Shown here: piece by piece, positions 62,412 through 64,000 of the stretch
Layout: the number at the start of each line of letters is the position of its first letter
Position numbering within the stretch: position 1 is the stretch's first letter
NCBI RefSeq assembly: GCF_013044505.1
Contig: NZ_JABERD010000013.1
Span: 35,280-99,279, forward strand
DNA from: Streptomyces sp. S3(2020)
GTDB lineage: Bacteria > Actinomycetota > Actinomycetes > Streptomycetales > Streptomycetaceae
Length of the DNA stretch: 64,000 nt
Direction of reading: 5' to 3'
Notes under the pieces: generated by a model
Told to the model about the DNA's origin: nothing
Database searches by the model: none
What the model saw: the letters and a program-made list of their open reading frames with translations, nothing else
Position numbers and translations under genes: made by a program

Positions 62412-64000
62412 ACGGGTCCTCCGACCGCCTTGGCGGACGGGGTGCCGGTGCCGGGGACCGAGAGCGCACCGGTGCTCGGCGACGCGGGGTCGGTCACCCA
62501 GCGCTGTCCGTCGGAACCGTCACGCACCTTGACGACGATGTCGGCGTCCGCCGTCCCGGTGGTGGAGGTCAGGGCCAGCTGCTCGTCCCAGCGGGTGATC
62601 AGCTCGCCCTGCACGGTGATGTCGTAGCGCACGTCGTCCTCGCGCTTGCTCTTCTCGTCCGCGCAGGTCCCGAGGATGACCACACCGGCGTCCACGTGCG
62701 AGTCGAGGCAGAGGTCGGGGGCGGCGGCGCTGCGCAGCAGTCCGTCGTCCTCGTACGTCCACTTCTGGCTCTCCGCGTCCGAACAGGTCTCCAGTTCGGT
62801 ACCGGCTCCCTTCCGCACCTCGCCCCGGATGTCGAGGCAGAGGTCGGCTGCGACGTTCCGCAGCCTGGACTGCCGTGGGATCAAGGGGAGTTGGGCAGTG
62901 CCCGGCGGGGAGGAGGACACCCCGCCCGAGGCCGACTCGCGGCCCCCCGAGGCGCTGGTGGAAGCGGTCGGGTCGGCGCCGCCGTCGTCCGACCACAGGT
63001 TCGTGGCCAGCACGCTGGCGATCAGTCCGGCGGAGGCCAGGCCCACTCCGGTGAGCAGTACCCGTGAGGGCCGCGGTCCCTCCGGGGGGCGGCGGCCGGG
63101 GGACGGGATACGGGACAGGAGGCCACGTCGTCCGCCGCCGTGCCGGGCGCCGCCGCGACCGCGCGGGCCGGAGTCGGTACGGCCGGAACGGGACTCCAGG
63201 TAGCGGCGGGCGCCCCAGCCGAGTACCGCCTCGGCGAGCAGCACACCCAGGCCGCCCTCGAAATGGCTCAGTTGTTCGGCGGCGAAACGGCAGTAGCGGC
63301 ACTCGGTCAGATGCTGCTGGACATCCGGCAGCAGGGCTCCGCCCCGGCGAATCGGAACGTCCAGGAGACGGTTGTAGAACCGGCAATCCTTGGTCGGCGC
63401 GAGTTCCCGATGGGCATGTACACAACCTTCGCGGAATTTTTCCCGCGCCTGTTCGAGAGCGGCCGACGCGGTGTCGGTATCCATGCCGAGCAGACCGGCG
63501 GGTACCGCAATCGGCTCGGCCTCGACCTCGGTGTGCCAGAGCAGACAGCGGGCGAGTCCGGGCAGGGCCTGGAAAGAACGCTCGGCGAGTTTCCGGTTTT
63601 CGGGCGTCATGGACTTCGCCGCCCGCATACCGCGGCCGCCGGCCGGTTTCCCGAGGTCCGGAAGAACACCGGATATTCGGTCCTCGGCCGACCAGTCGCG
63701 AACGGTGTCGCGCACACGCACCAGGAGCCTCGGGCGCAGTGCGGTGGCCTGCTCACCGAGGGCCAGCCGGTCCAGGACCTGGTGGAAGGTGGCCGCGGTC
63801 ACCATGGAGGCGACGTCCGACCGGGAGGCGAGACAGATGACGGCGTACTCGTGGACGGGCGGCCAGTGCCGCGCCATCAACAGTGCGGCCGCCTGGGCGG
63901 TCTCGCCGTCCGGACGCCCTCTGAGCAGGGAGGCGAGGTCGTCGTCGGATTCCCCCGGAACGCCGCCCGGCGGCGGGTATGGAGGGCGAGGGGGGTGGGG
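62408..64000 (-). CDS. Sigma-like/zinc-finger/TM/ricin-lectin protein, partial at right edge
   Basis: At least 530 residues; the start lies beyond the right edge, since no ATG or GTG occurs between the edge and MARHWPP. Order in the visible part: a helical N-terminal region resembling an RNA-polymerase sigma region 2 (TAQAAALLMARHWPPVHEYA), a basic middle (about 100-200), HLTECRYCRFAAEQL (an H-x3-C-x2-C zinc-finger-like motif), a transmembrane helix (VLLTGVGLASAGLIASVLA), a Ser/Gly-rich linker and a ricin-B-type trefoil (LCLDIRG, SQKWTYEDDG, LCLDSHVD). It looks like a membrane-anchored sigma/anti-sigma hybrid that senses glycans outside. Confidence 0.8.
   Translation of the reverse strand, partial: PHPPRPPYPPPGGVPGESDDDLASLLRGRPDGETAQAAALLMARHWPPVHEYAVICLASRSDVASMVTAATFHQVLDRLALGEQATALRPRLLVRVRDTVRDWSAEDRISGVLPDLGKPAGGRGMRAAKSMTPENRKLAERSFQALPGLARCLLWHTEVEAEPIAVPAGLLGMDTDTASAALEQAREKFREGCVHAHRELAPTKDCRFYNRLLDVPIRRGGALLPDVQQHLTECRYCRFAAEQLSHFEGGLGVLLAEAVLGWGARRYLESRSGRTDSGPRGRGGARHGGGRRGLLSRIPSPGRRPPEGPRPSRVLLTGVGLASAGLIASVLATNLWSDDGGADPTASTSASGGRESASGGVSSSPPGTAQLPLIPRQSRLRNVAADLCLDIRGEVRKGAGTELETCSDAESQKWTYEDDGLLRSAAAPDLCLDSHVDAGVVILGTCADEKSKREDDVRYDITVQGELITRWDEQLALTSTTGTADADIVVKVRDGSDGQRWVTDPASPSTGALSVPGTGTPSAKAVGGPV

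Overview
The window is high-GC, densely coded actinobacterial chromosome and almost certainly Streptomyces. The signs are third-position GC bias on both strands, frequent GTG/TTG starts, ATGA/GTGA stop-start overlaps, a Streptomyces subtilisin inhibitor, an NHLM-type peptide exporter, a streptogrisin-type protease and short repeats common in Streptomyces intergenic DNA. I see no rRNA, tRNA, prophage, CRISPR array or intact transposase.

Left part (1-9598): an iron-siderophore import set (permease fragment, ATPase, lipoprotein), then five tightly coupled genes: ATP-grasp ligase, NIS synthetase, MFS exporter, second NIS synthetase, PLP decarboxylase. The order matches pvsABCDE of vibrioferrin loci. 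A 232-bp element with perfect 17-bp terminal inverted repeats (9595-9826) separates it from a convergent aldehyde dehydrogenase. Next come a small secreted protein, an NTF2-like protein, a MarR regulator divergent from a helical-repeat protein, folD behind a ZTP riboswitch, an ECF sigma factor with its membrane partner, and a stand-alone ctaD (11429-18104).

Middle (18109-36321): secreted GH27 and GH5-like glycosidases, a glycosyltransferase, a TetR regulator, a secreted beta-propeller protein, a TetM/OtrA-like ribosome-protection GTPase, and a full form II CO-dehydrogenase-type molybdenum hydroxylase operon (coxS-L-M plus MoxR ATPase, VWA, XdhC and CoxG-like genes). A gene-free stretch after it may hold a sigma-B-type small RNA.

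36322-42741 is a surface-polysaccharide locus: large GT2 glycosyltransferase, rmlC, a sugar O-methyltransferase-like protein and rmlDBA. 42873-47482 holds a GAF/PAS/SpoIIE phosphatase, a streptogrisin-like protease with an acidic repeat tail, and a thioesterase. 47928-54103 is a compact RiPP-like system: a 71-aa precursor with a double-glycine leader and a Cys-free, internally duplicated Gly/Val-rich core, an HlyD-type adaptor, a C39-peptidase ABC transporter and a second NHLM ABC transporter, with no modification enzyme.

Right part (54192-64000): alpha/beta hydrolase and DHA2 drug exporter around palindromic operators, an ICMT-like methyltransferase, a STAS anti-sigma antagonist, a subtilisin-type inhibitor with Lys at P1, an unknown gene, an NCS1 permease, an FMN-dependent hydroxyacid oxidase, and a sigma-like/zinc-finger/TM/ricin-lectin protein running off the right edge.
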